A stretch of 64,000 nucleotides of DNA from Rhodoplanes tepidamans (GCF_030813915.1 NZ_JAUSUJ010000028.1:1-64000); one strand, 5' to 3'. Counted from the first letter of the stretch, positions 1 to 10,629 are shown. Made by a program: numbers and translations. Notes: generated by a model not told the origin, from the letters alone.

Positions 1-1
1 C

Positions 2-40
2 TTCCAGCCCATCGGCAAGGCCCTCCCCGCCGATCTCTAG
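2..40 (+). CDS. 3' end of an unidentified CDS (partial)
   Basis: The window opens inside a frame that reads FQPIGKALPADL and then stops with TAG. Only 12 codons are visible, too few to identify. The imperfect direct repeat that follows immediately resembles the edge of an insertion sequence, so this may be the C-terminus of a transposase, but that is a guess from context. Confidence 0.3.
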   Translation, partial: FQPIGKALPADL

Positions 41-41
41 A

Positions 42-90
42 CCTGTCACCCATGTCGTCGGTCTAAACTGTCACCCATGTAGCCGGTCAG
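42..90. repeat. Two imperfect 25-bp direct repeats
   Basis: The 13-mer CTGTCACCCATGT occurs at 43-55 and again at 68-80, each followed by a related tail (CGTCGGTC, AGCCGGTC). Spacing is 25 bp. Tandem copies just after the stop codon of a truncated frame fit an insertion-sequence terminus or a transposase binding site. The rest of the putative element lies outside the window. Confidence 0.45.
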
Positions 91-102
91 GACCGCCCGT
101 TT

Positions 103-127
103 TCCCTCTCCCGCGAGGGGAGAGGGA
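103..127. repeat. Palindromic intergenic repeat (CTCTCCC type)
   Basis: Arms TCCCTCTCCC (103-112) and GGGAGAGGGA (118-127) pair perfectly around a 5-nt loop. It belongs to the same family as the palindrome at 22707-22734. It lies just downstream of the leftward gene ending at 143 and could act as a transcript-end hairpin, though no T-run follows. Confidence 0.6.
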
Positions 128-142
128 GGAATGGGGCCGGCG

Positions 143-1294
143 CTACCGCCTCTTCCGGCCCTTGCCGCGCAGCTCCCGGATGGCGCGGGGCACCGGGACG
201 AAGCGCTGCTGGCTCTCCTCGTCGACGACGAAGCAGGCGTAGTGGTTCGCCTCCGGGACGCGCTTGTCGGTGGCGCAGCGGTCGAAGGCGGCGAGCTCGG
301 AGGGCATCTGATAATAATAGTAGGGGGCGATCATGAAGCGCTGCTCGCCCTCGCCCCAGCCGCCGAAGCGGTCGATCTTGCCCTTCAGCTCCGGGGCGAC
401 CGACACGATCATGTCGCGGAAGCCGTCGCCCTCGATGAAGTTGTCGGGCAGCTGGTCGAACGGCCCGTCGAAGTAGTTGTTCACCCGCGAGTTCGAGAAG
501 GCGACGCCGACCAGGATCCTGCGCTGGCGGCGGTCGTCGACGAAGAAGCCGTAGCCGGTGCGCTTGCCGATGACGATGCGGCCGGACTTCTCCGGCACGA
601 ACTGCTCGGGCACCGGCGCGGTCTCGTCGAGCACGTAGTGGAACAGCTTGAGCCGGCGATTGAAGATCAGGAAGAAGCGCAGCCCCGACTCGTCGAAGAT
701 CGGCCCGACGAAGGCCTCGTCCGGCCCCAGCACGCCGTCCGGCGGCGTCACGCCGGAGAGGTCGTTGAGCTCGAACAGCACGCTCTTGTCGCGGAACGTC
801 ACCCGGTAGAGGAAGCGCTCCACCTTCTCGACCGCGACGTCGTTGGTCTGGTCGAGGGCGACGTGGACGACGTCGGTCTCCTCGCGCCAGTCGGCGAGAT
901 CCTCCGAATAGGCGAAGTGCAGCCGCCCCCTGTCGCGGTCGCTGGCGTCCAGCCGGATGTTGCCGTTCCACGGCGCGCCGTCGAGCACGAAGGTGAAGTA
1001 GTAGTAGTTTTCGGTCGGGTAGACCTTCACGCGGTCGGGAAGCTGGCCGAACACCGCGGCGAACACGGCGACCGGATCGTCGGTCTTCAGCGTGGTGCGG
1101 CGCTGCAGCCCCTCGACATAGGCCTGGTTCGTCCGGATGGTCGGCACGGCGTCGTCGGCGAGGGCCGGAGCGGCCGCGACCGGCGCGCTCGTGACGAGCA
1201 GCGAAACGACGAGGTGCGCGAGCAGGTTTCGCCGGCGGGGCGTGATGGAGGCGTGGCGCCGGAACGCGGCAGGCCGGCGGCGTGCACGGAACAT
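143..1294 (-). CDS. Secreted hypothetical protein
   Basis: A 383-aa protein that I do not recognise. The first about 47 residues form an Arg-rich N-region, a hydrophobic core (LLAHLVVSLLVTSAPVAA) and an ALA-type cleavage site, so it is probably exported to the periplasm. The mature part is rich in aromatic residues (YYYF, FYRVTF, YYYYQM), suggesting a beta-rich globular domain. There are two cysteines near the C-terminus (DRCATDK, YACFVV), spaced for a possible disulfide. The very basic tail (RGKGRKRR) is unusual for a periplasmic protein. It is divergent from the caspase-like gene at 1453, with about 160 bp of shared upstream DNA. The start could also be an internal Met near the signal core, since the annotated N-region is long. 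Confidence 0.7.
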   Translation of the reverse strand: MFRARRRPAAFRRHASITPRRRNLLAHLVVSLLVTSAPVAAAPALADDAVPTIRTNQAYVEGLQRRTTLKTDDPVAVFAAVFGQLPDRVKVYPTENYYYFTFVLDGAPWNGNIRLDASDRDRGRLHFAYSEDLADWREETDVVHVALDQTNDVAVEKVERFLYRVTFRDKSVLFELNDLSGVTPPDGVLGPDEAFVGPIFDESGLRFFLIFNRRLKLFHYVLDETAPVPEQFVPEKSGRIVIGKRTGYGFFVDDRRQRRILVGVAFSNSRVNNYFDGPFDQLPDNFIEGDGFRDMIVSVAPELKGKIDRFGGWGEGEQRFMIAPYYYYQMPSELAAFDRCATDKRVPEANHYACFVVDEESQQRFVPVPRAIRELRGKGRKRR

Positions 1295-1452
1295 CGCAGG
1301 GTCTCCAGGACGAGGAACGTCCCCTCAGGTGCGGCACGAAAGTGCGGTTTTCTTGACGGCCATCAAACCGGGTGTCGCATCGGGCGAAGACGGTTCGAAC
1401 CGGACGTGGCGTTGCACCGACAAGACATCGTCAACTCCCTGGAGGTGCGGTC

Positions 1453-3069
1453 ATGGCGTGGCGAATGCTGACAGTCGCGATCGCGGCCCTGGGCGCCTTG
1501 GGCGCCTTCGCGTCCGCGCAGGCGGAGCCCCGGATGGCTCTGGTGATCGGAAACTCGGCCTATCAGGCCGTCACGGAACTGCCGAACCCGGCCAACGACG
1601 CCAAGGCGATGGCCGAGCTGCTCTCCGCCGCCGGCTTCGAGGTGACCACGGCGCCGGATCTCGGCCAGGCGGAGATGCGCAAGGCGATCGGCGACTTCGC
1701 CGCCAAGGTCGCCGAGCGGGGGCCCGACACGGTCTCGCTGGTCTTCTACGCGGGCCACGGCCTGCAGGTCGACGGCGAGAACTTCCTGGTCCCGGTCGAC
1801 GCCCGCATCGCGCGCGAGGCCGACGTGCCGCTGCAGACGGTGCGGCTCGCCGACGTGATGAACGCGCTCGCCGCAGTGCCGAGCAAGACTCGCATCGTCA
1901 TCCTCGACGCCTGCCGCAACAACCCGTTCTCGGAGATCAACAAGGTGGTCGGGCGCGGGCTCGCCATCGTGGACGCGCCGTCGGGCTCGATCGTGTCCTA
2001 CTCGACCGCCCCGGGCTCCGAGGCGGAGGACGGGGAGGGGAGCAACAGCCCCTACACCCGGGCGCTGCTCGGCGTCGCCAGGGAGCCCGGCATGCCGATC
2101 GAGCAGGCCTTCAAGCGGGTGCGCTACGCCGTGCACCAGGTGACCGCGGGGCGGCAGACGCCGTGGGAGAGCTCGTCGCTGACGGCGGACTTCGCCTTCT
2201 TCCCGGGCGTCTCGACGGCGGCCCCGGTGGTCGCGGCGACCGAGGCGGCCCCGGCCGCCGCCGGTCGGCCCGGCGGCCGTCCCGCCGCCACGCCCGCGAG
2301 CGTCGGCGGCGTCCCCGGCCAGAAGGTCGCCGCGCTCGGCGGCCCGCGCATCGCGATCCGCTCGGTCGAGTCGTGGCGCGACGAGCTCCGGCCGCTGCCG
2401 CAGTTCGAGGCCTACGAGCGGGTGATCCGCGAGGATACGCTGGAGGCCTACCAGGCCTATCTGCAGCTCTTCTCGGCGGCCCCGTTCCAGGTCCGGGTGC
2501 GCGAGATCGTCGAGCGCCGCAAGGTGATGGTCGCCTGGTACACGGCCGTCACCGTGAACACGCCGGCCTCCTACGAGCTGTTCATGGCGCAATACCCCGA
2601 CTCCGACCTGCTGCTCACCGCCCGGAGGCTGTTCGAGCGGGCCGGCAACCGGCAGATCGCCATCGCCACGCCGGTCGTCGCCGCGCCGTGCATCTGCACG
2701 CCGGCGCCGGCCGTGCAGCCGACCCGACGCAAGACCGAGAAGCCGGAGAAGGAGAAGAAGAGCAGCAAGCCGAGCAAGCGCACCGCGGTGCGCGACAGCG
2801 GGCCGCCGCCGCCCCCGCCGCCTCCGCCGCCGTCGGGCCCGCCGGTGTCGATCGGCGTGATCGGCATCCCGATCGGCCCGATCGGCCCGCGGCCGCACGG
2901 TCACGGCCCGGTGGTCCGGCCGGGCGGCCACTCGCACGGGCCGGTCGGCTCGTCCTCGGGCGGCGGCGTGCGCGGCACGCCGACCGGGCCGGTCCGCGGC
3001 GGCAGCCCGGTGATCCGCAGCGGCCCGTCGCCGAACATCCGCGGCGGCGCGGGATTCGGGCTGCGCTGA
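1453..3069 (+). CDS. Caspase-family (peptidase C14) protein with Pro/Gly/His-rich tail
   Basis: A 538-aa exported metacaspase-like protein. The ATG at 1453 is chosen because GGAGG lies 12 bases upstream and it opens directly into a signal peptide (about residues 1-25, ending AQAEP). The caspase fold follows at about 27-255: MALVIGNSAY strand, His102 in FYAGHG and Cys154 in ILDACRNNPF form the catalytic dyad. A linker rich in Ala/Pro (260-300) leads to an alpha-helical region (about 315-410), then a Lys-rich stretch (KTEKPEKEKKSSKPSK), a poly-proline run and a Gly/Pro/His-rich C-terminus. Bacterial relatives are often annotated as peptidase C14 of unknown substrate. The low-complexity tail suggests envelope or surface association. 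The substrate and any stress role are inference. Confidence 0.85.
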   Translation: MAWRMLTVAIAALGALGAFASAQAEPRMALVIGNSAYQAVTELPNPANDAKAMAELLSAAGFEVTTAPDLGQAEMRKAIGDFAAKVAERGPDTVSLVFYAGHGLQVDGENFLVPVDARIAREADVPLQTVRLADVMNALAAVPSKTRIVILDACRNNPFSEINKVVGRGLAIVDAPSGSIVSYSTAPGSEAEDGEGSNSPYTRALLGVAREPGMPIEQAFKRVRYAVHQVTAGRQTPWESSSLTADFAFFPGVSTAAPVVAATEAAPAAAGRPGGRPAATPASVGGVPGQKVAALGGPRIAIRSVESWRDELRPLPQFEAYERVIREDTLEAYQAYLQLFSAAPFQVRVREIVERRKVMVAWYTAVTVNTPASYELFMAQYPDSDLLLTARRLFERAGNRQIAIATPVVAAPCICTPAPAVQPTRRKTEKPEKEKKSSKPSKRTAVRDSGPPPPPPPPPPSGPPVSIGVIGIPIGPIGPRPHGHGPVVRPGGHSHGPVGSSSGGGVRGTPTGPVRGGSPVIRSGPSPNIRGGAGFGLR

Positions 3070-3198
3070 CGCCGTGCGGCGGTTCCGGGCGCGCGGACCG
3101 CGATTGGCCGCGCCCCGGACGACCGGAGCGGCGGCCGATGCTCGGGGGAACGGGACGAGGGCAGGTGAAGGGGGCAGGTGAGGCGGGGCGCCGTCGCC

Positions 3199-3942
3199 TC
3201 ACGCCTCGACGCGGTCCCAGCCCTCGGGGCCGAGGCGCTCCTGCGGCAGGAAGCGGGCCTTGTAGTCCATCTTGCGCGAGCCGCTCACCCAGTAGCCGAG
3301 ATAGACATAGGCGAGCCCCATGGCACGGGCGCGGGCGATGTGGTCGAGGATCATCAGGGTGCCGAGCGAGCGGTGGCTCTCCTCGGGCTCGAAGAACGAG
3401 TAGACCATCGACAGCCCGTCCTTGAGGACGTCGGTCAGGCTGACGGCCAGCAGCTCGCCGCGGCGGCCGTAGCCGGTCTCGCCCCCGCGCCGGCGGTACT
3501 CCACCAGCCGCGTGTCGACATGGCTGTCCTCGACCATCATGGCGTAGTCCAGCACCGTCATGTCGGCCATGCCGCCGTCCTGGTGGCGGGCGTCCAGATA
3601 GGCGCGGAACACGCCGTACTGCTCCGAGGTCGGCACCGCCACCCGCATCTCGCCGGCCAGGTCCGGGTTGCGGTCGAGGACGCGCCGCATGTTGCGGGTC
3701 GGCCGGAAGTCGTCGACCACCACCCGCACCGAGACGCAGCCGCGGCAGCCCTCGCAGGCCGGCCGGTAGGCGATCGACTGGCTGCGGCGGAAGCCGCCAT
3801 GGGTCAGCAGGTTGTTGAGGTCGCCGGCGCGCTCGCCGACCAGGTGGGTGAAGACCTTGCGCTCCTCGCGGCCCTGAAGATACGGGCAGGGCGACGGCGC
3901 CGTGAGATAGAATTGCGGCGTGTCGCGGGAATGCTGGGTCAC
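3199..3942 (-). CDS. bpt: Aspartate/glutamate leucyltransferase (arginyltransferase family)
   Basis: A 247-aa protein matching the length and motifs of bacterial Bpt (Ate1/Aat N-end-rule family), which transfers leucine from Leu-tRNA to proteins with N-terminal Asp or Glu, marking them for ClpS/ClpAP degradation in the cytosol. The N-terminal ATE domain shows [16 protein letters not shown] and the cysteine cluster [13 protein letters not shown]. The C-terminal GNAT-like domain shows [19 protein letters not shown] and [15 protein letters not shown] near the end. Its neighbour on the same strand side is an RDD protein, a linkage that I associate with Hyphomicrobiales genomes. Nothing unusual is seen. 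Confidence 0.93.
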   Translation of the reverse strand: MTQHSRDTPQFYLTAPSPCPYLQGREERKVFTHLVGERAGDLNNLLTHGGFRRSQSIAYRPACEGCRGCVSVRVVVDDFRPTRNMRRVLDRNPDLAGEMRVAVPTSEQYGVFRAYLDARHQDGGMADMTVLDYAMMVEDSHVDTRLVEYRRRGGETGYGRRGELLAVSLTDVLKDGLSMVYSFFEPEESHRSLGTLMILDHIARARAMGLAYVYLGYWVSGSRKMDYKARFLPQERLGPEGWDRVEA

Positions 3943-4162
3943 GAGGCCGACCCCGATCCGGAGGGGCGGGGCGGGGCGATCCGTCCGCGGCGATGCGCCG
4001 GCCGAAGCGACACTCGGTGAAGCGGTATTTGGCCGAGAGGCATCCGGCGAGGCGGCATCTGGCGGAGCGGCGTCGTGCGGCCGTCATCCGCCGGTTCCGA
4101 TCCGACCTGCCCCGCGCCGGCCCATCGCACGCCGACACCCACCGCGCCGACCACCATCTCGC

Positions 4163-4699
4163 TCAATAATCCAGCCCGGCCGCCCGCAGGCGCCCGGCCC
4201 GCTGCCCGTTGTTGATCACCACCGTGCCGAGCAGGATATCATGGAGAAGCCGGCGCCGGTGATTGAAAAAGCACACCAGCAGCACCAGCGGCGACAGGGC
4301 CGAGACCGACACCCAGAACACCACGGCGTGCACGGCGCCGAGCAGGAAGGACGGCGGCTCGCCTGAGCCCGTGCGCATCTGCAGATCGACCATGCGCATG
4401 CCCAGTGTGGCGGATTCGGGCCCGCCGAGCGTGGTTCCGTAGTATACGAGGGCCCAGACCACGGTCGCCGGACCGGCGAGCCAGAACAGCGCCCACCCCA
4501 GGCCGAGCGTCACGATCCCGAACAGGAACACCAGGATCGCGAACGCCGCCACCGGAACGAAGAGGACGACGACGTCGATCATGAACGCGATGACGCGGCG
4601 CGGGAGCACGCCTTCGAATCGCTCGGGCTCCAGGAACGGGTCGTACGGCCGGCGATCCGCATACGGGTCACGGGTCCGGTCGGAGGGCGCGTATGCCAT
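4163..4699 (-). CDS. RDD family membrane protein
   Basis: A 178-aa integral membrane protein. I start at the ATG at 4699 (MAYAPSDRTRDP); the frame continues further upstream, but that stretch is the antisense of the threonine ammonia-lyase gene. A hydrophilic N-terminus with DPFLEPERF precedes the RDD signature region GVLPRRVIAFMIDVVVLF, in which the Arg and Asp lie at the first TM segment. Two further hydrophobic segments follow (AGPATVVWALVYY; HAVVFWVSVSALSPLVLL), with the typical TLGMRMVDL motif between them and RRRLLHDILLGTVVI at the end. RDD proteins are of uncertain function; some have been linked to ion exchange. It lies downstream-facing toward bpt. Confidence 0.85.
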   Translation of the reverse strand: MAYAPSDRTRDPYADRRPYDPFLEPERFEGVLPRRVIAFMIDVVVLFVPVAAFAILVFLFGIVTLGLGWALFWLAGPATVVWALVYYGTTLGGPESATLGMRMVDLQMRTGSGEPPSFLLGAVHAVVFWVSVSALSPLVLLVCFFNHRRRLLHDILLGTVVINNGQRAGRLRAAGLDY

Positions 4700-4852
4700 C
4701 GGGGTCCTCGGCGGGATGCGGGTCGCGGCTCGCCCGGGCGGCGAGGCGGCACGCCTGCGCTCTCCGACATGGCCGTCGCCGGCGGCCCCTGCAAGGGGTG
4801 GGCGAGGCGGTGCGGCATTCTCGCGGCGGACCGTCGCCGGGAGGGCCCGGCC

Positions 4853-6076
4853 GTGACCGTCACGCTCGCCGACATCCAGGCCGCCCGGACGCGTCTGACC
4901 GGCCAGGTGATCGCCACGCCGATGCTGCCGGCGCCGCGGCTCTCGGCCCTCACCGGGGCCGAGGTGTTCGTCAAGTACGAGAACCTGCAGGTCACCAACT
5001 CGTTCAAGGACCGCGGCGCCTATGTGAAGCTGGCCGGCCTCGACGCGACGGCGCGGGCGCGCGGCGTCATCGCCATGTCGGCCGGCAACCACGCCCAGGC
5101 GGTCGCCTATCACGCGCAGCGGCTCGGCGTGCCGGCCACCATCGTGATGCCGGAGACGACGCCCTTCGTGAAGGTCGCCTCGACCAAGGCGTTCGGCGCC
5201 ACCGTGGTGCTCGACGGCGAGACGCTCGCCGAGTCGCAGCGGCGCGCCGAGGCGATCATCGCCGAGAAGGGCCTCACCCTGGTGCATCCCTACGACGACC
5301 CCGCCATCGTCGCCGGACAGGGGACCATCGCGCTCGAGATGCTCGAGGCGGTGCCGGATCTCGACATGCTGGTGATCCCGATCGGCGGCGGCGGGCTGAT
5401 CTCCGGCAACGCGATCGCGGCGCACGGCATCAGGCCCGACATCGAGGTGGTCGGCGTCGAGGCGGCGCTCTACCCGTCGATGCGCAACGCGCTCACCGGC
5501 GAGGCGCGGCCGATCGGCGGTCCGACGCTCGCCGAGGGCATCGCGGTGAAGAACGTCGGCCAGCTCACCCGGCCGATCATCCACGAGCTCGTCTCCGACA
5601 TCGTGCTGGTCGACGAGGCGCAGCTCGAGCAGGCCGTCAACGCCTACCTCACCCTGCAGAAGACCATGGCCGAGGGGGCCGGCGCCGCCGGCCTCGCCGC
5701 CATGCTGGCGCGGCCGGAGCGGTTCCGCGGCAAGCGGGTCGGGCTCGTGCTGTGCGGCGGCAACATCGACCCGCGAATCCTCGCCTCGATCATGGTGCGC
5801 GAGCTCGAGCGCCAGTCGCGCATCGTCTCGATCCGGCTGACGATTCCCGACCGGCCGGGGGTGCTCGGCCACATCGCGACGCTGCTCGGCGAGCTCGGCG
5901 CCAACATCCTCGAGGTCGACCACCACCGGCTCTTCCTCGACGTGCCGGCCAAGGGCGCCAAGATCGACGTCACGGTCGAGGCGCGCGACCGCGCCCACGC
6001 CCGCGAGATCGTCGAGGCCTTCGCGACCCACGGCTACGATCCGGAGCGGATCGAGACCGTGAAGGCGATCGAGTAG
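4853..6076 (+). CDS. ilvA: Threonine ammonia-lyase with C-terminal ACT domain
   Basis: A 407-aa PLP-dependent fold-type II enzyme converting threonine to 2-oxobutanoate and ammonia, the entry to isoleucine synthesis or threonine breakdown. GTG at 4853 is preferred over the upstream ATG because GGGAGGG sits about 10 bases before it and MTVTLADIQAARTRL is the usual family N-terminus. PLP Lys52 is in NSFKDRGAY, the substrate loop is SAGNHAQAVAYH, the phosphate-binding glycine loop is IGGGGLISG and a late VLCGGNIDP motif is present. Residues about 326-407 form a single ACT domain (RIVSIRLTIPDRPGVLGHIA). This is the short form with one ACT domain, so tdcB-type catabolic naming is equally possible. 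It is divergent from the RDD gene. Confidence 0.9.
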   Translation: MTVTLADIQAARTRLTGQVIATPMLPAPRLSALTGAEVFVKYENLQVTNSFKDRGAYVKLAGLDATARARGVIAMSAGNHAQAVAYHAQRLGVPATIVMPETTPFVKVASTKAFGATVVLDGETLAESQRRAEAIIAEKGLTLVHPYDDPAIVAGQGTIALEMLEAVPDLDMLVIPIGGGGLISGNAIAAHGIRPDIEVVGVEAALYPSMRNALTGEARPIGGPTLAEGIAVKNVGQLTRPIIHELVSDIVLVDEAQLEQAVNAYLTLQKTMAEGAGAAGLAAMLARPERFRGKRVGLVLCGGNIDPRILASIMVRELERQSRIVSIRLTIPDRPGVLGHIATLLGELGANILEVDHHRLFLDVPAKGAKIDVTVEARDRAHAREIVEAFATHGYDPERIETVKAIE

Positions 6077-6107
6077 GGGCGCCGGCTCGAGACCGGAGGC
6101 CTCGCCC

Positions 6108-6806
6108 TCACAGCGGCTGGTTGCGGTCGATCTGCCAGGGCTCCAGCGTCGGCGCCGGGGCGGAGACGTCGGTCTCGATCTCCGGGCGCGGGCGGGGCAG
6201 CGGAATTGCCTCGGCGGACGGGCGCTGCCGCGGCAGCGGCACGAGGCCGGCGAGCGGCGTCCCGGCCTCCTCGTCGACCTCGTCCGGCACGGCGGCCAGC
6301 GGCGGCGCCGCGAGCGACCCGGTCTCCTCGCCCGCCGAGACGGCGGCGAGCACCATCGGGCCCGGGCTCGCGGGCGGGTCGATGTCGGTGGCCTCGGAGC
6401 GTGCCACGGTCGCGGCCGAGGGGGCGGCGACGGCGATCTCCGGGACGGGCACCGGCGCGGGAGCCGGAGCAGGTGTCGGCGCCGGCGCCAGGGCGAGCGG
6501 CGGGGCCGGCTCGGCCGCAGGCGCGGCCTGGGGCAGCGGGCCGTCCGGCATGGCCGTGACCGAGGCGACCTTCAGGATGGAGAGCGTCGGCGGCGCGCCG
6601 TCACGGGCGGCCAGCAGGGCGGCGGCGACGTCGGCGCGCGGCCCGGTCGTGTCCTTGAAGAGCGTGTTGGCGACGAGCACCCAGGTGCCCAGCCCGCCGA
6701 CCGCGACGGTCAGCAGGACGAGCAGGGCGCGTCCGCCGCGTCCGGGGCGTTCCCGGTCCGGCCGACGGCGGCCGAACCTCGCGTCTTCTTCGTCACGGTA
6801 CGGCAT
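6108..6806 (-). CDS. Membrane-anchored Pro/Ala-rich hypothetical protein
   Basis: A 232-aa protein starting at ATG 6806, behind a GGAGGGGA ribosome site. A charged cytoplasmic N-terminus (YRDEEDARFGRRRPDRER) precedes one TM segment (ALLVLLTVAVGGLGTWVLVA). A long periplasmic region then follows, dominated by Ala, Pro, Val and Thr, with an APAPTPAPAPAPVPV stretch and two related PLPRQRPSAEAIPLPRPRPE repeats near the end. This architecture resembles cell-wall-spanning or periplasmic linker proteins, but there is no catalytic domain and I do not recognise it. It lies directly downstream of hemB on the same strand, 112 bases away, so read-through is possible. Confidence 0.65.
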   Translation of the reverse strand: MPYRDEEDARFGRRRPDRERPGRGGRALLVLLTVAVGGLGTWVLVANTLFKDTTGPRADVAAALLAARDGAPPTLSILKVASVTAMPDGPLPQAAPAAEPAPPLALAPAPTPAPAPAPVPVPEIAVAAPSAATVARSEATDIDPPASPGPMVLAAVSAGEETGSLAAPPLAAVPDEVDEEAGTPLAGLVPLPRQRPSAEAIPLPRPRPEIETDVSAPAPTLEPWQIDRNQPL

Positions 6807-6918
6807 GGTCCCCTCCGCACGCGTCACCGCGAATCCGCAGGCCCGCGGCCGCGGGCCGGGCTCGACGAACGGCGGCGGGGAACGCCCGGACGGGCGCCGT
6901 CCTCGCTTCAACGGTCGG

Positions 6919-8591
<1,673 letters not shown>

Positions 8592-8613
8592 GCGTGGGCG
8601 GCCCGGCCGGGGT

Positions 8614-8640
8614 TTGTCTCGGCCGCCGCGATGCTATAAC
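8614..8640 (+). promoter_or_regulatory. Possible promoter for the binding-protein gene
   Basis: TTGTCT at 8614-8619 and TATAAC at 8635-8640 are separated by 15 bases, just after the membrane gene and about 100 bases before the binding-protein start. The spacer is short for a housekeeping promoter, so this is weak. Confidence 0.22.
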
Positions 8641-8740
8641 CTTTCCGGGCTAGACGGTCCTTCCTTCCCGTGCCGGCGCGGCGTCCGCGCGCGGCAAATC
8701 TCCCGCGACGTCCGGCTCGTCCACCCGAGAGGTCGAGACC

Positions 8741-9727
8741 ATGGTCCGCTCGCTTCGCTTGGCCGCGCATGCTGCCGGCTTCGCCGCCGTCGCCCTCGTC
8801 GTCCTCCTCGCCGCACCGGCCCGGGCCGAGTACCCGACCAAGCCGATCCGGGTGATCGTGCCGTTCTCGGCCGGCGGCGCCGTCGACATCGTCACCCGGC
8901 TGGTCACGCAGCGCATCACGGCGGAGCGCGGCTGGTCCTTCGTGATCGAGAACAAGGCGGCGGCCGGCGGCATCCTGGCGACCGACGCGGTGGCGAAGTC
9001 GGCCCCGGACGGCCACACGCTGCTGATCGCGACGCCGAACCACACCATCAATGCCGCGCTGAAGGCCGGGCAGCTTCCCTACGACTGGGAGCGCGACGTC
9101 GTCCCCGTGTCGGTGGTCGCCGAGGTGCCGGAGCTCCTGGTCGCCCATCCGGCGGCACCGTTCACGGACTTCGCCGGCTTCGTCGCCTATGCGGCGAAGA
9201 ATCCCGGCAGGCTGAGCTACTCGTCGGCCGGCAACGGCACGCTGCCGCATCTGACCATGGAGCTGCTGCTGCGCCGGGCCGGCGCCCAGGTGCTGCACGT
9301 GCCGTATCGCGGCGCCGCGCCGGCGCTCACCGACCTGCTCGCCGGCGTCGTCCAGCTCAAGCTCGACACCTATGCGACCAGCAACGCCCATGTGGCCGCC
9401 GGCCGGCTGAAGGCGCTCGCCTTCGCCAGCGCCCGCCGCTCGCCGCTGATGCCCGATCTGCCGACCGTCGCCGAGCTCGGCTTCCCGGGTTACGAGGGCG
9501 TCCTGTGGATCGGCCTGATGGCGCCGGCCGGGACGCCGGCCGCGATCGTCGAGGCGGTGGCGACCGCCAGCGTCGCGGCGGTGCGCTCGGAGGCGCTCGC
9601 CGAGCGGCTCGTCCGCGACGGCATCGAGCCGGTCGGCAGCACGCCGCAGGACTTCGCCGCCCGCATCGCCCGAGACGTCGTGCAATGGCGCGAGCTCGCC
9701 GGGGCCGGCAACATCACCATCGATTGA
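8741..9727 (+). CDS. Tripartite tricarboxylate transporter substrate-binding protein (Bug/TctC family)
   Basis: A 328-aa periplasmic binding protein. A clear signal peptide (about residues 1-29, ending ARAEYP) is followed by the family hallmark YPTKPIRVIVPFSAGGAVDI. The usual SAPDGHTLLIATPNHTIN, the GRLSYSSAGNGTLPHLTMELL pocket region, HVPYRGAAPALTDLLAG and LMAPAGTPAAIVEAV are also present. Bug proteins bind small carboxylates or amides. No TctA/TctB membrane partner is encoded nearby, so this may be an orphan receptor. The next gene, an amidohydrolase 26 bases downstream, is probably in the same operon and hints at an aromatic-derived carboxylate ligand; that is inference. Confidence 0.9.
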   Translation: MVRSLRLAAHAAGFAAVALVVLLAAPARAEYPTKPIRVIVPFSAGGAVDIVTRLVTQRITAERGWSFVIENKAAAGGILATDAVAKSAPDGHTLLIATPNHTINAALKAGQLPYDWERDVVPVSVVAEVPELLVAHPAAPFTDFAGFVAYAAKNPGRLSYSSAGNGTLPHLTMELLLRRAGAQVLHVPYRGAAPALTDLLAGVVQLKLDTYATSNAHVAAGRLKALAFASARRSPLMPDLPTVAELGFPGYEGVLWIGLMAPAGTPAAIVEAVATASVAAVRSEALAERLVRDGIEPVGSTPQDFAARIARDVVQWRELAGAGNITID

Positions 9728-9753
9728 GACGAGGGAGCCGTCACGGCCGCGCC

Positions 9754-10629
9754 ATGCCCATCCTCACCCAGCCGCCCGATCCGAACCCGAAGACGCCGCG
9801 CTTCGTCTGCCCGCCCGGCAGCGTCGACACCCACATCCACCTCATCGGGCCGTCGGACCGCTACGCGTTCGACCCGACGAGCTACTACGTCTCGGCCGAC
9901 GCCCTGCCGGAGACCCACATCGCGCTGATGGCGACGCTGGGCCTGTCGGCTGCCGTGCTGGTCAGCCCCGGCGGCTACGGCCGCGACACGCGCCTGCTCG
10001 CCGACGTGCTGGCCCGGCATCCCGACCGGTATCGCGGCATCGCCCTGGTTCCCGAGGACATCACGGATGCCGAGATCGACCGGCTGAACACGCTCGGCGT
10101 CCGCGGGGTGCGCTTCATGAGCGGCTCGCGCGGCGGCGTGCTGCCGACCATCTCGGAGGCGGTCGCCGCCCGCGTCGCCGCGCATGGCTGGCACGTCCAG
10201 TTCTATCCGCACGGCGCCGACATCGACGACTTCGCGGACCGCCTGCTGGCGCTGCCCAACACGATCGTGCTCGACCATTTCGCCAGCGTGAAGGCCGAGC
10301 GCGGCGTCGACCAGCCGGCGATGCGGACGCTCAAGCGGATGCTCGACACCGGGCGGGTGTGGATCAAGCTGTCGGGCCCGATGCGCTGCGTGCCGGGAGA
10401 CTTCCCCTATGCGGCGGTCACGCCGATCGCCCGCGCCCTGGTAGCGCATGCGCCGGAGCGGCTGGTGTGGGGCAGCGACTGGCCCCACCTCAACATGGAC
10501 GGCCGCGGCATGCCGAACGACGGCGATCTCGTCGACCTGATCCCGGAGTGGATCGAGGACGCGGCGGACCGCCGGGCGATCCTGGTCGACAATCCGGCCC
10601 GGCTGTACGGCTTTCCCACGCGCGGGTGA
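9754..10629 (+). CDS. Amidohydrolase (2-pyrone-4,6-dicarboxylate lactonase-like)
   Basis: A 291-aa TIM-barrel hydrolase beginning MPILTQPPDPNPK at ATG 9754. The metal-site motif DTHIHLIGP follows a short N-terminal loop (CPPGSVDTHIH), as in the amidohydrolase_2 / PDC lactonase group. Later conserved parts are GVRGVRFMSGSRGG, VLDHFASVKAERG, WIKLSGPMR and the C-terminal catalytic Asp motif WGSDWPHLNM, ending ILVDNPARLYGF. Relatives open lactones or hydrolyse aromatic breakdown intermediates. Pairing with the upstream carboxylate binding protein supports uptake and processing of such a compound. The exact substrate is not known. Confidence 0.87.
   Translation: MPILTQPPDPNPKTPRFVCPPGSVDTHIHLIGPSDRYAFDPTSYYVSADALPETHIALMATLGLSAAVLVSPGGYGRDTRLLADVLARHPDRYRGIALVPEDITDAEIDRLNTLGVRGVRFMSGSRGGVLPTISEAVAARVAAHGWHVQFYPHGADIDDFADRLLALPNTIVLDHFASVKAERGVDQPAMRTLKRMLDTGRVWIKLSGPMRCVPGDFPYAAVTPIARALVAHAPERLVWGSDWPHLNMDGRGMPNDGDLVDLIPEWIEDAADRRAILVDNPARLYGFPTRG

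Noticed and set aside
1353-1390. TTGACG near 1353 as promoter of the caspase gene
   Set aside because: No acceptable -10 at proper distance was found, so I did not list it.
131-1471. 446-codon plus-strand frame opposite the secreted hypothetical
   Set aside because: Antisense GC shadow rich in Val/Gly/Glu/Arg; the minus frame has a signal peptide and aromatic-rich strands.
4700-6031. Extended N-terminus of the RDD protein (frame open to 6031)
   Set aside because: The extension is antisense to threonine ammonia-lyase and is low complexity; the ATG at 4699 starts the conserved part.
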